Shown: positions 12,101 through 27,100, counted from the first letter of the stretch. The stretch: 64,000 nt of DNA from Mesostigma viride (GCA_009746045.1 RPFO01000080.1:2354315-2418314); one strand, 5' to 3'. The notes: generated by a model not told the origin, from the letters alone. Made by a program: numbers and translations.

Positions 12101-15100
12101 GGGTATTTGCACCACCAATAGTAGTAATACAAATTGTTACAAAGGGAGTACCCGGAAACAGCACGTATAGTTCGGTACGCGAAAACAGGCCGCATGCCCT
12201 GTACGCACAAGACATACCCCGTGGCAGCACATGCAGCATACACAAGAAAACGGAGGGCATGCACAGGACACAGCCTGCAGCAGCATAGGCAGGAGGGCAA
12301 GCAGCCCGGGCTGCAGGCTAAACACAACAGACGGTAGCATCAGCATATGGTTAAGGACAGGATGGACCGGGCAGCCACTATGCCAAGGCCTGGACTATAA
12401 GCACAATAGAGCGATGGGTATAGGTAACAGGCAGGAGGGCATATTCGCGACAGAGCGATGGGTATAGGTAGCAGGCAGGAGGGCATATTCGCGACAGAGC
12501 GATCGGAATAGGTATCCGGCAGGAGGGCATATTCGCGACAGAGCGATGGGTATAGGTAGCAGGCAGGAGGGCATATTCGCGACAGAGCGATCGGAATAGG
12601 TGTCCGGCAGGAGGGCATATTCATGGCAGACCAAGGGGTAAAATTTGATCATGTTGTACACAAAAGCATACCCGGCAGCAACTGTATCTGTGGGCCCGTT
12701 GTCCTCCCCCCACAGGCCGGTGTCGTCGCTCAGGCCGCACGACTGGGCGAAGATGCGAACCTCCGGGTTGCTCTGGTGGGCGGACAGGCTGGACACAAAC
12801 TGGACCATGCTGGCGTCCGCCACCTCGTCCGTGCCGTACCTGGAGTTGCCAGGAGGTGGATGTGGATGAATGTGCATGAGTGGGGAGGTTGCCAGGTGGC
12901 GGGGGGAGGGACAACTAATACTACCTCAATTGTCGTTATTTTAATGCTAGTGTAGTATAATACCATCCGCGGGAGTTGTTGGAATAAGGGAACCGAAAGC
13001 TTCGCTGAAAGCCGTTTTTCTGAATACAATCCGGCCTAATGCGCCACTCCTGACCCCCACACGCAAGCCGAGGCCGGCCCCTGGTTACAGAGAAGGCGAC
13101 GTCATGGTGCGAGGACCAAATTCCAGGACTTGAGACAGAAAATAGGAATGACTACGACGGCGGCGAGGTTGAGCCCACTGAAGCAGCCGACGATGGTCAT
13201 TGCTACTGCACTTGGTGCCCCAACATGAATAGGTGCCAGAAGTTCACGTATCGGAGAGAATTGCATTACCACCAGAGGGCCATAAGAAAGAGGGAGCAAC
13301 GGTTTAGTAAATTTCGAATCATATAATGTTTGCAAACGAAATAAATAAGTAATTTCAGAAAACACTTGACCGCAGCTCCCTCTTTCTCTTGGACGTCGGT
13401 GGTGACGCAAACTTCTCAGGTACATGAAATTTGGCGCAGACGCGTGTTGGGGCCACATACGCAGTACCAATAAACGTCGGTGGCTGTTTCAGTGGGCTCC
13501 ACCTTGCCATCGTCATCGCCCTGGCCTGCTTGTCCTTCTTCCCAGCTGGAGACAGGGCTGTCTCGTCCGATGCAGGAGAATCAGATGCTTCCCCCCACCC
13601 CCCCACCCACCCCACCCCCACCCACCCCCACCCCCACCCCCACCCCCACCCCCACCCACCCCCACCCCCACCCCACCCCCACCCCCCCACCCCACCCCAC
13701 CCCCACCCCCACCCCCACCCCCACCCCACCTCATCGTTCCAAATGTCCACCTTAGGCCCTGGGCACGTCGCCTGGCACAATGACGTTGCCTTCTCTGTAA
13801 CTTTGGGCCAGTCTTGGCTTGCACGTGGGGAGAAAAGGTATCGCATCAGGCCCGATGATCTATTTGCTACTAGTATATTTTTTATAGGCTTAATCTTGTT
13901 ATTGTTGCGGCAAGAGGGGCGATGGGACTAGATGTATAGCTCCTATACGCCGTGTGTACCTGGAGTCTAACAGGTGGCGAGGGAGCGACGGAGCTTGGTA
14001 TTAGGCTGCTCGTGGCAAGAGGGGCAACCAAATTAAGTTAAGTTTAGAATACTCCGTGCCGTATGCGGGCATTGCCACGGGACGAGTGTGGATGAATGGG
14101 AATACAGCGGGTTGATGTGGATGAATATGGTCAAGTGTGGCCACGAGGCAAGGGGAGCAGTTCGAATATGGTCAAGTGTGGCCACGAGGCAAGGGGAGCA
14201 GTTCGAATATGGTCAAGTGTGGCCACGAGGTAAGGGGAGCAGTTCGAATATGGTCAAGTGTGGCCACGAGGTAAGGGGAGCAGTTCGAATATGGTCAAGT
14301 GTGGCCACGAGGCAAGGGGAGCAGTTCGAATATGGTCAAGTGTGGCCACGAGGTAAGGGGAGCAGTTCGAATATGGTCAAGTGTGGCCACGAGGCAAGGG
14401 GAGCAGTTCGAATATGGTCAAGTGTGGCCACGAGGTAAGGGGAGCAGTTCTGTTAGAGATTTTGTGGCTAGGCAAGCAACAGAGTTGTATGTATCCCACA
14501 AAGGGCATGCCCATGTATACCCTACTCCATGCCGTGCCTGGGTTCATGTGGATAGGTGCGATTTTGAGTATTTTATTTTAAAATTTATTACTCCCACTTT
14601 TTTAACTAACAAAGTAATTAGTCTTACTCCTATTTCTTTATAGAGAACTTGTTAGATTATCTCACAAACCACAACAAGCTTAATTTAATGCCTCTATACT
14701 TTTTAAACCTTGTTATTCTGTTTAATAAATTATTTTCAGAGAAATCCGATTATTATATAGATTTAACTCACTTTAAAACTTTTAATTATTAAATTGTTAT
14801 TCGTAACAAAAATAAGATGAAGATTAGAAAAATGTTCTAAATATTGTTCTAAAAACAGAAATAATTACAACTTCATTTCTGGTAAGTTTGATTATGATAA
14901 AAAATATGCTTATAATTGGTCGTCAGATTATTACTATGGGATTTGGTCTTTACCTATAGATTTTACGGAGTTTAATAAGAACTATTTCATAGTACCCATG
15001 TTTAAATTTTTTTGCGAAGAAATATATCTGTTTGACGATTTTTTTGTTAATTTTTATCTAAACATCCGTATAGTAACTCATGTTGGACCTTTTATTGCTT

Positions 15101-18100
15101 GCAGAAGTGAAGTATATTTTTATGAGATCAAGGTCTCAAAAGACGAGTTATTTATAAAAAAGAAACAGTATATGTGCAGATTTTATTGATAATATTTTGA
15201 AGGTATCCACTAAAAAAATTCAAACTTAGTAGCTTCTGCAGTTACCTTATAATTATAGGCTGTAGACAAAACTAATAATATTGTACTTTAATAAAAAAAT
15301 ACTAAATAAATGAAGAGTGATATGACAAAAATCGCTAATTCTAATGGGTCAGAGGAAATGGTAGTTAAAAACAAAATGGGAAAAAAAAGAAATAAGCTAT
15401 GCTGAAATAGTTGGAATGGAAAATTTGCCGATGTTGCCACGTAAAGACAGAAATGTTCATCATCATCCTCAAGTTGTTATCACGATTATGATACTACCAT
15501 CATTCTTGTTATCACTCTTGTTCTCAGGACTCTTGCCAAAGGAGCGTTTGTAACAAGTAACAAACTGCGCTTGCAAGGAGCGATTCTATCAAACTGTAGC
15601 GGGTCTGCGGAATTAACAAGCCGCGTTTTGTGGCAAGGGGACTTGATTATTCTATCAGGTGTCACAACTCCGTGGCAAGTAGCGAGCGCTATGGTTGCCA
15701 CCTGGCTGATGGCAACAGCAAGTTGAGATGCACGTGAGAGATATTTCCCTAAGAAACTGGGCTACAGCTATCTGTGCTATTTATCCATAGAATAGTGTTA
15801 TTAAAGCAAACGGGGCCTGGCGCTTTAGCACCGATGAAGCAGTGTGCACAAAGGGGTGTGGTACCCGCACGTGGCCATTCCTAAACTATCCCATTTGTCC
15901 AGTTGCTATCGCAATGGTCTATCACAAGTACTGTAGATAATAAATTTGCAGCGATATGGCTGGCTATAAACAGCAATATATGAAGGATGCTACTCTCACA
16001 CATCGATTATGTTTCCTTGCTCATACCTCTGCAAGAAGTAGCGCTTGATACACATGGGCAACGGCACGGCTGGCTGGCCCTGCCTCATGCAGTAGACATC
16101 GTTCTTGACCTTCATTGCGTAGATGTCGGTCACTATACGCATTGTGTTCTTTAGAGAGAGCAGCAGGTTGGCCTGGGGTGGGACAGGCGGGTCATTGTAC
16201 CGTGAGTGTTGGACAAGACGGGGTATTGTAAGCATAGTGAACAATGATAGTCAGCATTTGCCAGCAGCAAAGTAGGCGTCATACAGACAAGCCCTGTCAG
16301 TAAGTTTACCTTGGGGTTGCCACATGTGCACCTGGGGCAAAACCAGGCCAGGCCACGGCTTCAGAAATAAGATCAGGTTAGGGCTTCAACGGGTCATTAT
16401 TGTTACAGCAGCAAAGCAGATATGATATAGCAGAAACAGGAAAAGCACCGGGCAAAGCAGCGGCAACAACAGCAGGTTCGCCATGAAATAGCAGACATGA
16501 AATGGCAGAAACTAATACCATCAGTACTACTATCATCCCCACCCACTAGCCAGCTTGTCATTATGTTCCAGCCTCATTTGAGTGGCCACACTTGAAGGAC
16601 CACACCCAAGCGCCATTTACATGACCACACCCCAGCGCCATTCATTGGGCTGTATACCCCTCTTCTGGCCTCCTCACTATGCTCTAGCGGCACAGCGCGC
16701 TGCTGATGGTATATATGGCCACGTAGTCATCGCGTGGCCTCCTTGCAATGGTCCACCCACATAGCTTGTAATTATTACTTATTGTTTACACGACCATGTA
16801 CCCGTTTCGTGGCCTCCAGATTCAGCGTCGGCACCCCCACGCTCGTCCCCCCTGCTTGCCCCCGCTTGCCCGCCACGGCTGCGGGCCCTCCCGCGGCAGC
16901 GATCGCCACCGGTGCGCCCCCCCCCACGAGCACGCCGTACGTGAAGAACTTGTTGTCCGTCTGGACACCCTGGTTGATGAAACGGCGCTCGGCCTTGAGC
17001 GTGGTCAGTTGTTGTTCCGCCGCCCTGAGCTTGCGCCCGGTCTGCTCCATGAATTTCTCCTGCGGGAGGCAGCATAAGGCCAACGATACATAGATCCAGT
17101 AACATTTGGACAGTGAGGTAAGAACGAAGGGCGTGATAGGTCTGCCTTATCGAGAGAGTGGGGTGGAAAAGGGGAAGGATAGTTTGCAAAGTGGTCGAAA
17201 CGAGTTCCTCTAGCACGCAATGCCTGCAGCGTAGACCATCAGCCTGCGTGAGGGACACCACTGTGCTTCATCATGGCTTACAGCGGCTCACTCTTGAGCC
17301 TCACCTGCAGCTTGAAATAGGCATAGCGCCCTCCTTTATACTGCTGCTCCTACACCTGCTCCTACACCTGCTGCTTGGAGTGGAACGCCACCGGTGCCCT
17401 GCGCTCCGCCAAAAAGGACAAATACCACAATCTCCTTCACAACACGGTGCCCTTCACAACTCGGCGCCCTTCCCAAGACGATGGCCTTCAGACAAGAACG
17501 CCTTTCACACCACAATGCGCCTTACAGCCACCCACCTGCGGCTTACTTTGACTTGGATGCCATAGATGGAGGCAAGCTGTAAGTGTGTTATAAGCATACC
17601 ATGGTCCTTCTTATTACTGTTTCTCCCTCCCACCTGCAGCCAGGACTCAACAAAGTGGATCACCTGCCGACCGGACTATCACGTGGAGGGATGCCGACGA
17701 CCCTTTCCCCGTTGCCTCAACTGCAGCTTGGATTGCTACCTAGCAATGAAGTGACATACATGCCTGTGTGGAGTGCGAGGCCACCTGCGCCCTGCCTTTC
17801 ATTTCAAGGAACAATCACTATGGGGCCATGAACGGAGTAAGCCGCATACCTGCAGCTTGGAGTGCGAGGCAACCTTAGCCCTGCGCTCCGCCATCTCCTT
17901 CTTTAGACCCTCGATGTCCTCCCTCAGCTGCGCGATGGTCGCCCGAGCGCCCTCTAGGTCGGCGGCCACGCTCTGGTTCTGCGCGGTCAGCAGGTCGCGC
18001 TCCTCACGCGCCTCGCGCAGCCGCTGGGGGGATAAGAAAGTGATCAATAATTAACAAAAAAGACCACAGGGCTTATTAAATAACAGAAGGGTCGCGCTCC

Positions 18101-21100
18101 TCTCTCGCCTCGCGCAGCCGCTGGAGGAAGAGAAAGTGAGCAATCATGGTCGGAGGAAAGCAATCAGTCACAGATATAGACAACCAGCGTTCCTTTGATT
18201 TCAAGAGGGTCTTGCTTGTCGCGCGCCTCGCGTAGTCACTGGCGGGACATTAAAGTAACCAATAATAAATACAGACGAGAAATGTGAAAAAAGAGTGCAT
18301 GAAATAGCATTTGGTATGATAGATATGCCTACCGCAGCCGCTGGGGGAGCATAAAGTGAGCGCTCATGACTATAAACAGCAAAATATTTGTTCGAAAAAG
18401 CTCGTGATCCTCAGTGCGCCTTCCAACCGCTGCTCAAAGGACCAACATAATGCTTATAAATAAGCAACAAATCACAAAAGGATTTGGTCTGAGAAGAACG
18501 CGTCCCGCAACCGCTGGGGGGACTTAAACGCTGGTAAAGGACAAAAAAAAGTACTTTGTCGGAGAAAGATGCCTCGCGCAGCAGCTGGCCACTGGGGAAA
18601 TTAGATAACACCCGATTTGACCCGAGAGAGGTTGATGAGAAAGGGGAGGGGGAAATGGACATCATGAGCATACTGTTTGATATGCGTAATCAAGTTCACA
18701 TGTGTTCAATCGTAGGGGAAGGGGGGAAGGCAGGTGGGTGGAAAAGGGGAGGGGAGAAGGGATGTAACTCAGTGGGCATGTGCCCGCGCTCTGGGAAGGG
18801 GGAAGGAAGACAAGGGGAAAGAGGAAAGAGAGGGAGAAGAAAAACCCACATGGCCCAGCAGAGCAAACTTGCACTGGGCAGTCGGCACTATGCGCCCACG
18901 TATATCATATATTGTTATGCTAGTATATACTTTATTCACTGTACTGGATTCGAATCCAACTGCTAGCCCTATTGGTCATGCTAGTACATACATCATGCAC
19001 TGTACTACATGTCGCTGCCACTCGTGTGGTTTAGCAGTGCAGATAAGCGCTGGCAGTCGACACTGTCTGGCTGCACATATTCACTACATATGCTAGTACA
19101 TACTTAACGCTACCCTAGCGACCTTGCGCTGGCAGTCGTCATCCTCCGCCCCCATGTAGTACACCCTATTGATGCTAGTACATAAGTAGCAGAATATAAT
19201 GTGTATTCCGGCCACCCACATGGTTGAGCAGAGCGATCTTGCGCTGGCAGTCGGCGTTCTCTCCGCGCACCGCCTCGATGTCCGCGTGCAGGCGGCGCGA
19301 TAGCTCCACCTGCTGCTGCAGGCGCTTGGCGAGCTCTAACTGCGCGCTCGAAGGGGTGGGGCCGTCCCGCTGCTTACGCAGATCCGCCTGTTCGCAAGGC
19401 AAGGCATGAGGGGATGTTGGTAACGGGGGATGGGTTCATGCCACAGACGGGATCCTAAAGGGGTTGATGTCAAATGGCGCGCTCCACTTTCACAGCAATG
19501 CTTCCAGTTGCAGCATTTAAAATGGACGAGTCCTTGTGCAGCTCGCGCAGGTCCAAATGTTCACAATTTCAATGATTCCGATTTCGGGATCTTGGTCAGT
19601 TAGGTTCATTGAGTGGATGTAAGAGGGGTTACATCAGTCATAGTGAGGCACCAGGCAAGGAAATAAATTAGTGGGTAGCATTTGACAGTTGGATTAACAG
19701 CAGCTGACACTATATGGCACGTTTTGGGTGCTAGTCTTTTGTTTACAGAAGCCATTTGTCTCCACTTCAAAAAAACACGACTATGCTGGGTTCTCTACTC
19801 ATTCACAAAGCAACATTATGCTCGGTTCTCCACTTCGCCAAGCAACACCACGCTGGGTTCTGCACTTCACAAGGCAACACGACGGCAGGTTCTAGCATTC
19901 GGTTCTCGCGTCCCATCAGATTTTACCTTCACCTGTTCACATATACACACACAACGCTCATAATACGCAACACAGATAGACATACAGACACATACCTATG
20001 CTGACGGCCGCAGCCTCCCTACCCTATTGTTGCATGCACAATGAACAAAACCCTTAGCTTCAGCTTCCCATCGCAGCCTCTCCCTTCCCCGCCTCGTCCC
20101 GCGAGCGCGCCTTATACTGGCAGCTACCCCCTCCCTTTCCTTACTGACTGAACCCCAACACCACCAGTGCGGGGTCTACCAGTACGCAACGGCCTTCTTT
20201 ACCCACGTCTATGCTGGCGGTCGCAGTGTACGCCGGCTGACGCAGTCTACGTGTAAATTAATTAATGCTGGCGGCCTTGGTCCTCGTCCGTAACATGGCA
20301 TGACATGACATGACATGACATAGCATGGCATGACATGACACCTTCAACTTCTGCTTTAGCTTCCCACCTCCCACCTCCCACCTCCCACCTCCCTAAATAA
20401 GAAATATCTAATACATTTTTGGGGACAAATTCTTCGCCCCTTTCCCCCACATTTGTTGTCCCCACCTCCATGCTGCCGAGCGCAGCCCCCCTGCCCTCGT
20501 ACGTAACATGAGACCTAAATCTTAGTCATACTTATCAACGATTCCCCCACTGTGCACACTTCTCTGCTGCTGACCTCAACAAGGCACAATAAAGCAGATG
20601 TGGCCATTGAACCAGCTCTAGACCCTATACCTGATCATGCGACGCCTGCATTGATCGCTTTAATACAACCAAAGCAAATTATTGACAGGCCGCCTCCCTA
20701 CCCTCCTCGCATCCACTCAATTGATCGAGCCTCGCTGTACATCAAAGCCAGCAGTTTACTCTAGTGTACAATACACGGCGTCTGGCTTTCCCTTAGCCCC
20801 ACCTCTATGCTGGCAGCCGCGGCCTCCCTGTCCTCGTACTCCCTGCGCCGCAGCTCCTCCATGCGCTTGTCCGTCTCCTCCTTCTTGTCGGACAGGCGCC
20901 GCATGACCATCGTGCGCAGCGACTTCTTGTAGAGGGGGAGCTCGGCCGCCGTGGGCATGCCATCTGGCGCCCGGTAGTTGGTGGTTGGTTGGGGGGGAAC
21001 TGGTGGTTGGTGGTTTTTGTTGTTGTTGTTGGTGGTTGGTGATGGTTGGTGGTTGGGTTGGTGGTGGGCGGTAGTGGTTGGTGGTGGGTGTTGGCGGTGT

Positions 21101-24100
21101 TGGTTGCGGGTGGTGGTGGGTGGGGTGGGCAAATGGGGAGATGCAATAAGAGAATTTTCTGAAGATGTCCTGTTTGTATGATTGCGATGTCAAGGCCAAG
21201 CAACCTCCAGGGCAGATCTAGGGATATCATAGAGAAAAGGTGTGAGCCTTTCCTTGATCACGCTGTAGAACACCAATCAACTTTTCAACATCAATAAACC
21301 GTTCGTCAACAGTTCATTATACCCTGACACAGCGCCAGTCACACTACCATACGTGCTACACATGTCTTGTTTATAAGAGCCTGCTTTAACCCCCACTCAC
21401 CAATTGCTTAACTGCCAAATCAACCAGGTAACATGTATAACAGCCCGCTTACCCACACTCACCCCTTGCGTCCAATGACCCACCGCCTGTAAGACTACCA
21501 GACTGACGCCTTAAATGTATGTTTACAATTGGCGCCCTTTATCTGATGCCCTATATCCGTTAATAACTGTTCGCTGATCCCACAATAGCAAAAGCATGTA
21601 CAGTGACCCGGACATCATCAATATGACTACCAACTGCCTGAACGTTCCCTGATAACTGATCCTAGGCCCCGCACTTATTCATCATGTCCTATGACTTATT
21701 CATCATGTCCTATGACTTATTCATCATGTCCTATGACTTATTCATCATGTCCTATGACTTATTCATCATGCCCTATAACTTATTCATCATGTCCTATGAC
21801 TTATTCATCATGTCCTATGACTTATTCATCATGTCTTATGACTTATTCATCATGTCCTATGACCCACCCATTGTCAATCAAACTAACAGATGCCTAATTA
21901 CTATGAAACAGCTGCTCCTTGGGCCCAGACTCACCCATCGTGTCCAGTGACCCACTGTCCCCATCCACCGCCGCCGCCACCGCAGAGGCCCCTCTCGGTG
22001 ACCCTGGCGCCCCCCCCATAGGGGCTGCCTCCCTCGCCCTCGGTGACACCAATAACGACGATGCTAGCGGGGACTGCCTCCCCCCCTGCCCCGCAAGCGC
22101 CGCCAAGGACAGTGCTGCCGCCGCCACAGCGCCTGCCCCCGCGTTGACCCCCCCAGCACCGCTCGACACCGACGACCTGGGCAACGATGAAATTGTCAAG
22201 GTCTGCCCTAACGCCGATCGGTCCCCTACTTGGACTGCCAGGGTTGCCGGGCTGTTCTGGGGCCGCCAGATGTCCGGCCCATCCACAGGTTCATCCCCGA
22301 CCCCCGTGCTAGCTACCATCATTCCCGAGGGGCGAGGAACCCGGAGAGGGCCGGGCCTGATGGCTCCCCTGCCCACGGCAGCCAGCGCACTCCCTGTGCT
22401 GCTGCGGCGCTCCCTGTGGGGCCCCTCCTCGCCCGCCAGGAGCCCACCGATCGGACCGGACCCTAGGGATAGGCTCAACCGGTGGTCCTCGCGCGCGTGT
22501 GCGCGGGCGTTGCGACGGAGCACCTCGAGCTTCCCTTCCCGTCGCCCTTGCTCGAAGATCTGCTTGTCGCGTCGCAGCGCTGCCTTGTGCGCATCATCCA
22601 GCTCACCGCCCTTGCCACCATCCGTCCCCTCCCCAGAAGCACTGCCTTTGTTGTCGCCACCATTTTTACTACAATCACAGACACCGCCGCTGACCGCCGG
22701 CGGAGGCACCACCATGATGAACAGTGACACGGGCGCCTCGTCCGAGTAACCCCCGCCACCGCCACCCGCGCCACCATGCCCATAATCCCCAGCAGCAGAA
22801 GATCCTGGGTTAGACCCTGCGGGCGACCCATCCCAATAATGTCCGAAACCCCCTGCGGCGACCCCCCTGCTAATCCCAGAGGACTGGCGGGTTAGCATCG
22901 GTGACCCGGCCGCCATGCCGCCGACCGGAGGGAGCATGGCCAAAAACTTCTCCGATGGAGAGCTGTAGAGGCCACCAGCCCCGGGGGCGGCCCCACCCGC
23001 TCCTGTGGAGTTGAGGTCATCGAAGGGGGGAGGCCCTAGAATGGAATCTGGACCGAAATCGACGGCGCGGCCTTTCTTTTCCTTGGACACGCTGCGCTGT
23101 TTGCCAGAGATCGCGGCGGCAAAGCGTGCCTCGAGCTCCGCCATTCCCTGCAACGGAGGGGTGGGTGGGTGGGTGGGCGGGTGGGTGGGTGGGGGCGGGG
23201 GGTGGGCATTGTGGTGCACCGTGGTAGGGGGCATGGTGTTCGCTGCTAGCTTACTTGGTTAACACTACCATAGGCTTTCAAAGCCCTGTACGCGCGCTTC
23301 GAGCTCCGCCGCTCCCTGCGGAGCCCGGGGGGTGAGGGAGGTTTGGGGTTTCGGTGTTAATGGGTGAGGGGTGGTAGTAGCCATAGCGGTGGTTATAGGG
23401 TATGGGGGGGCATTGTGGTTGGTAGCCACTGAGGTGGAAGTGGTGAGTACAATGTCAGGCTCGAGACTACCAGGCTATACTCAAGGATAGGCGGTTCAAA
23501 CATTGTATGCGTGCTTGGAGGCTGGGCCGTTTCCTGTAGAGTTGGATGGGGTAGCAGGGCACAGATTGCTCGTCGCATTATTGAGAAGGGGGTGGTTGTG
23601 TGAGGGACATTGTCATCCTGGGGAAGGGGAGAGTGGGTTCTGTTGCGGACAGCGCGTTTAGCGGGGTGGTGGGATGAGGTGTGGTAGGGCCATGGTGTCG
23701 CTAGTTTACCAGGCGAAGGACGTGGGCTGATAGGGAACAGACTGTTCATGATCGCCGGTTTGTGCCCCTGTGACGCTTTACAAACAAAACTTTAGGGAGC
23801 TACGAAAGCGTGCCCTGCGTCCTTACATGCTCCGATCCCCCGTGGCGGTTTATAAGTAGATAGAAGCAATGAAACCCCTCACCCTTAATCCCTGCACTGC
23901 TTCGCCCTTTACCTGATCGGACCCGCCTTGGCTCTGCTTGAAGTCCATGAGCGCGCGTGTGGCGCCCTTGCGGCCACCCGACTGCTTGACCAGCACCTGC
24001 AGCGCTTCCTCCAAGTCCTCCTGCATGTGCTCCAGCTCGCTCTGGACCATCATCTAGGGGAAGAGGGAAGGAGGGGGGCAGATGCCAGCCGTAGACATGG

Positions 24101-27100
24101 ATGAGAGCGGATGCAAGCAGTAGGCATGGAGCAGGAGAGCAGATGCAAGCCACAGGCATGGAGCAGGAATGAATCTAGATGCGAGAGCTGTATCAGTCAC
24201 TTTGTTATTATAGTGTACTACTATTAGCACGCATGATTAACACTGCTCACTTTGGCGTCGGCCTCAGTAAGGCACCGCTGTAGCTAGCGGTCACTAACGT
24301 AATCCTACATGATAGTACTACACAGTACATGGTTACTCCGGTAGCCTCCTGTGCTGCAGTAAAAAGATGAAACAATGCTCACCTTGGCGTCGGCCTCGGT
24401 GCAACAGCGCTGCCACATGGCTTTGAGCGAGACGGAGAGCTCCTTGTTGCTGGCGACCGCGGCGTCCCTCGTCTGGCGAAGCTCTTGCTCCGTCTGCAGT
24501 GGTGGGGCAAGCATTAGAGCATCATCGCATTGACATCACGGTAGTGGTTCGATGGGCACAACCTGGTGAAACAAAAGATCCAGGAAATAGCAGAGCGAGA
24601 AAGCAGTAGAACAGAGACATGGTAGAGCAAGAAAAACAGTGGAAACACACAACATGCAACCAATAACTCAGCTGGTGCAATAGTGGGCACGACAGTGTTG
24701 GGCGTTGGCAGGCATGGCAGTATTCATAGCCATAGTATTAATAATGATACTATGATATTAACAATGATATTGCAGTACTAATAAATAACAACAACCGTTG
24801 TAAATATCCACACTGCCCATCCATGTGCATCAGCAGGTTGTCGGAAACTGAGCCCGTGTTCACAGCGCCTGATCCTGAAAAATCTCATAGTCCTTGTTCT
24901 TCTGTTGCAAATAGCAACGATATTCCTAGCGTCCCCAGCCCACCCACCTGCACCAGCAGGTTGTAGTCGACCTGCACCTGCTTCAACAGCGCCTGGCTCT
25001 CTCAGTCCTTTTTCTTCTCCTATTTCATCACAGTCATAGCGATAATAGCAGCGATAGCTATAGTGACCACCCACCTGCACTAGCAGGTTGTAGTCGATCT
25101 GCGCCTGCCTCAACAGCGCCTGGTTCTCCCGGTCCTTGTTCTCATGCTCGCAGATCACAAACTCGAGCTGCCGCGACTTCTCCTCCGACTCCTCGCGCAG
25201 CGCCTCCATCGCCAGCCGCTGGCCGTCCTCGATTCCACGCACGCGCCCCAGCTGTTGCTCCAGGTCGGCCTGGGTGGCCTCCAGCTGGTGCGAACGTCAG
25301 GGGGCGAATGAGAACAGCAGGATAACGATGAATCAGATTAGGGGTGGCCTCGAGCTTGGAGGGGTGGGGGAGGAGGAGGGGTATAGTGAAAACAGCATCG
25401 CAATAAGTAATTGGATCAGGGGTGGCATCCAGCTGGTAGGGAAGGGGGGCAAATGACATGGCATAAAGAAAGTTTATTAACAACAGGGCATAAAGAAAGT
25501 TAATATCATGGCATAAAGATAGATAATGAGGGTTTGTGATCATTCATGAGGGTAGGCCTCCAGCTGGGAGGGGGCTGAAGGCCAAATGTAAAGAAGGGGG
25601 GGAGGCCAAGGGGCAGGGTGCGTGTGGGGGGGAGAACAAAATCAAAAGGGCGGGAGGAGAAAAACAAAAGGGTGAGGACAACACTAAAAACTGTACATGA
25701 TTGATGAATGCTAAGAAACAGATCGAGTAATCCGTAGTGGGTAAAACAAGGGCAGGGTCAGATGATCCAAGGCTATTTAACTCCCCCATACATGATATCC
25801 CAGGTTGACAAGAAAGTGTATACAATCAGCTAATATATAGTAGTATGTCACTAAACTGCTGCGCTCATTTAGCGCTCTGCGCTAGCATTCTACATAAAGC
25901 ACTCCTCCAGCTGGTGCTTGAGGTTGACGGGCGTAAATTTCCGATTGTCTAGTAGCTTTTGACTACATGCGACTAACTTAATATACTACGGGCTTAATAT
26001 ACTTCTCATACAGCATCCCATTTGGTACCCGCCTCCTCTACGCTGCGCTCAAGGTTGACGGTGTGCAGTTCAATAATCCACAGACTACATCAACCCTACC
26101 ATTCTGTAGACTAGTACATAAATATTCTATCCTATTTCTATCCACGCAGCTTCTACACTTGGCGCTTGAGGTTGACAATGTCGTTCCCTAGTCGGATGAT
26201 CCACACATCAAGTATTCCCTATCATCATACCACACATCAAGTCTCCCTATCATCATACCACACATCAAGTATTCCCTATCACCATACCACACATCAAGTA
26301 TTCCCTATCATCATACTAGTCTACAGTCCCTGTACACCGTGCAGTGTGCACCCACATCCTCCACGTGGTTCTTGAGGTTGACGATGTCGTTCTCCAGGCG
26401 CGCGATGAGGTCCTTGAAGTACTGGCACTGCTGGTCGCGCGAGGTGCTGTCGACCACCGCCTGCGTGTTGAGCGCTTGCAGCTCTGGAAAACGTGGCATC
26501 CCGTCACATCCCGTCACATCCCGTCACATCACGTCACATCCCGTCACATCCCGTCACATCCCGTCACATCCCGTCACATCCCGTCACATCCCAGGGTCGG
26601 GGGATGACGAGGAGAAACGATGGTGGTGGAACTTGGGGATTGTGTGATTTCAAAGGGTGATGTTAAGCGTGACACTGCGTCGGACGGTTGGGGTGCATTG
26701 GGAGGTACTACGGTTAGGTGTGTGCCAGATAGCCGCAGAAAAAACATAGCACTGGAGACGGAAACATGCTCAAGGGCGACTATAAGGCAAACTCTCCTTC
26801 CTCCCCCGAAGATTCATTCATAAAGTTCACAGCTAGTAAAAAGAATCTCGCTCAATGTGAAAAACCGCCCGGCTTGCCTGCAATGAATAGCTAGGCAGCC
26901 CACCACCATGCAGCAGCCGTTCTGGAAGCAATAACGTGGCAGGGATGGAGCAATTCCTGCGCTCCAGAAACACCTCACCTACCTTCCCTCTTTCCGCCCC
27001 AGCCGCCAGTCACCAGCGTTGCACAGGGGTCATGATAAGCGGGAGCGTGACCTTGATCTCTACCAGCTTGGCCACCCCCTCAGCAACCCGCTCAGCAATG

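Noticed and set aside
13355-13931. Gly-Trp and Pro-His-rich frames of 160 codons
   Set aside because: Generated by the CCCCCA run; nothing outside the run supports a gene.
14088-14643. 116- and 114-codon frames with a 41-residue repeat
   Set aside because: The 41-base unit gives a 41-residue periodic frame whenever no stop is present; no non-repeat homology, and it is inside an intron.
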